A stretch of DNA of 64,000 nucleotides, taken from Marasmius tenuissimus. Taxonomy: Eukaryota > Basidiomycota > Agaricomycetes > Agaricales > Marasmiaceae. Numbering within the stretch: position 1 is the first letter of the stretch; each line of letters starts with the position of its first letter. Position numbers and translations under genes: made by a program. The notes under the pieces were generated by a model. It was not told the origin of the DNA. It worked only from the letters and a program-made list of their open reading frames with translations, and did no database searches. The stretch covers positions 496,001 through 560,000 of the forward strand of contig JAQOTA010000068.1 of assembly GCA_029532415.1 (NCBI GenBank). The letters are read 5' to 3'. This document shows, piece after piece, positions 62,035 through 64,000 of the stretch.

Positions 62035-64000
62035 TCAGTTATACAAACTTGGAGTGTTGATGATGTACTCAATGCCTTCAGCCCTGTGAGTGTCTGGGAT
62101 CAAGCTAATCTCCTCGCCAAGGCTGATGAGCGTGGCATTGCTTCCATACTTGGGCCAGTAAGGATCTTCATTTGCGGGAGTTAGCAACAAATAAAATGCG
62201 TGATGTAGTCGATGGCACTTACACGAGCCGGAGGTCGGGTTAGGATCGAGATTGTACGCAAAGTTGATCCTGAGACGCATTGTTATTTCTCCACCTCCCA
62301 TGGACAGGGTTAATTTATACATACCAGTAATTGAAGACCACATCTTCCACCTTTGCAAAGTAATCAGGAATCGTTGCGCCGCTGGTGTCCTCTGTCAAAC
62401 GGTGGAATACAAAAGTGTATTCAGCTGTGTGTTGCACTCCGAAAAAATCGAGTGATGAGTCAAGTTGGATGATGCTCGCGTTCAGGAAGTAAGACCTAGA
62501 ACCGGGGGGTCAATATGTGTAGACTTTGCTGGCATTAGGATGCCTCACCAAACATCGACACCGTCTGTAGTAGCGGTTTGAACATGGTCACGGCGGCTAG
62601 CCTAGGATTTGCAGTTGACAGTTAGTGTGGGCCACTGAATACCGTGTTGGGAATATACCTCAAAGATAAGATCACCGACTAGACTAGCCAAGCGCTTATA
62701 CTGAGCAGCGAGACCGAAAGTCTCACTGCCAGTACCATAAGGAGAACCAGCAGCAGGATCAGCGGGATACAACTTCAACAACTCAGCTACAGCTGTCTCG
62801 TTGCTGATTCCGAAGTAGAGTCCCGGTTCTTGAGAGAGTAACCAATCAGTGACATTCTTCTCAGTTTCTGGGGTCATTGTATTGGTAGAGATGGTCCCCT
62901 CATCCTTGACTCCTATAAATTGGTCTGAGTGACCCTCTCCTAAATAATCTGTTAAATAGCTTACCTCCGTTGATAAGCGGAAGCTTGGCGTAGCGCCCAG
63001 CATGGATGCTAATAGATGGTAACTCGGGCAAAAAGTCATCGCCAGGAGCCAGAACCGGACCAAGTACTACGGGGCCCTGGTCGGGACCCCTCCATTCAGG
63101 TGGTATCTAGTTGATTTCGCAAAGTGAGACGGCGGTTGCCCAAGATGGCATCAATACACGCACCTGCACAACGTCTTTGTTGGCCTTTTGGAGAACATCA
63201 GAAGGTACACTACGCAGGCACTCAAAAGTGTCCGAGAAATCAGTGCATCCTGTCGCGTTTACAACAAATTGGTAGGCCTTCTCTTGAACTGGATCATCGG
63301 CCGGGGGAACGTTGACACTGTTGACCCCGTTAGGGGCCAAATCTCAGTTCAGGAGTAGAATATGTACCTGGAAGGAGAACCAGACTCCATGATTATGCCT
63401 CGAAAAACTCCACCAACGTCTCCACCTTTGTACATTGATTGATACGCAGCGCTGATGGCACCAGCAGATTGGCCAAAAAGAGTAACCTGTTGTTGCCAAT
63501 TAGAACAGACGGAAGCAAGGCACGTTCAAAAGAGCTGCGACCTTTGTTTTATCGCCGCCGAAATACTCAATGTTTTCTTGGACCCATTCAAGCGCGAGTC
63601 GTTGGTCCTTGAGCCCAAGGTTGAGGGCGCCAGCCTTCGCAGAGGCAGTTCCAGGAGGGACTGACAGTGAGATAACGTCAATTAACATGCCACTGTCCAC
63701 ATCATACGGCCGAAGTACGTACACCCAAATATACCAGTTCGGTAGTTCATCGCGACATAGATGACCGGTTTGTTCTGAAAAGTGGAATTGAGACTTGACT
63801 ACGAATTACGCCAGCAAAGACAACTTACAATCATGATTGAAGGTTGGACTATAGACCACCCTTCGTAGGTCCGAGTCGTACCAAAGTAAAAGCCGCCACC
63901 ATCTAGTAAAAGGGACAATGTTAAGTTACGAGTAGGTGCCAAAACAGGGCAATGGCTGCTGGGACTCACAAATCCAAACCATGACCGGTAGGTTCTCGGT
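62035..64000 (-). CDS. E2: type-B carboxylesterase/lipase paralog, partial at window end
   Basis: Visible exons (complement): 63970-64000 (cut), 63829-63902, 63723-63774, 63542-63660, 63368-63486, 63164-63317, 62965-63106, 62659-62912, 62549-62601, 62325-62495, 62223-62269, 62035-62165. Every complete exon has exactly the length of its E1 counterpart, and the frame is open to the TGA at 62035-62037. The first exon and the signal peptide lie beyond 64000. The motifs are YGGGFYFG, LFGQSAG (Gln instead of the usual Glu before the nucleophilic Ser), VKDEGT (acid) and FGVQHTAEY (His). All triad residues are kept, so an active secreted esterase is expected. It is inverted relative to E1. Confidence 0.92.

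Overview
This is a gene-poor, repeat-rich accessory region of a filamentous fungus, most likely a basidiomycete of the Agaricomycetes. The evidence is many short (about 45-70 nt) GT-AG introns with CTGAC/CTAAC-like branch sites, intron-dense genes, a secreted type-B carboxylesterase/lipase of fungal type, and a multicopy family of about 609-residue proteins with a short G/N-rich amino-terminal motif of the kind common in mushroom-forming fungi. The genus cannot be fixed from the sequence alone.

Layout. The window is an array of diverged segmental duplications. The ancestral order appears to be: type-a unit (R-K-H-S-F), esterase E1 (+), F(b), type-b unit (R-K-G-F), type-a unit (R-K-H-S-F), esterase E2 (-). 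The middle part, F(b)-R(b)-K(b)-G-F(c)-R(a), is present twice in tandem (about 20.3-34.6 kb and 34.6-51.1 kb) with a recognisable junction near 34.61-34.63 kb. K denotes four intact 11-exon paralogs on the minus strand (2056-4416, 25789-28136, 41696-44054, 52023-54372). F denotes six copies of a multi-exon minus-strand family of unknown function that is mostly decayed. R, S, G and H are further shared segments, some with remnants of coding exons. Two carboxylesterase paralogs with identical exon lengths lie in opposite orientation near the ends: E1 is complete (16998-19334, 13 exons, 561 aa), and E2 is cut by the window end (62035-64000).

Mobile DNA. I see only non-autonomous or solo elements, most with target duplications and an empty site in a paralogous segment: two 525-bp solo LTRs with copia-like ends, two about 0.7-kb solo LTRs with TGTTA/TAACA ends, a 391-bp hAT-type MITE, two larger TIR elements (2.29 and 1.63 kb), and a 586-bp insert with a hairpin plus sub-terminal inverted repeats. 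One TIR element duplicated a splice donor, and one LTR sits inside an F exon.

How it fits together. The only genes with unbroken reading frames across all visible exons are the four K genes and the two esterases. E1 is predicted to be a secreted serine hydrolase. The K proteins have no recognised enzymatic motif. All four keep splice phases and frame, while the F, G and H copies beside them accumulate stops, frameshifts and insertions. This suggests that K and E are under constraint and that the rest of each unit is a passenger.
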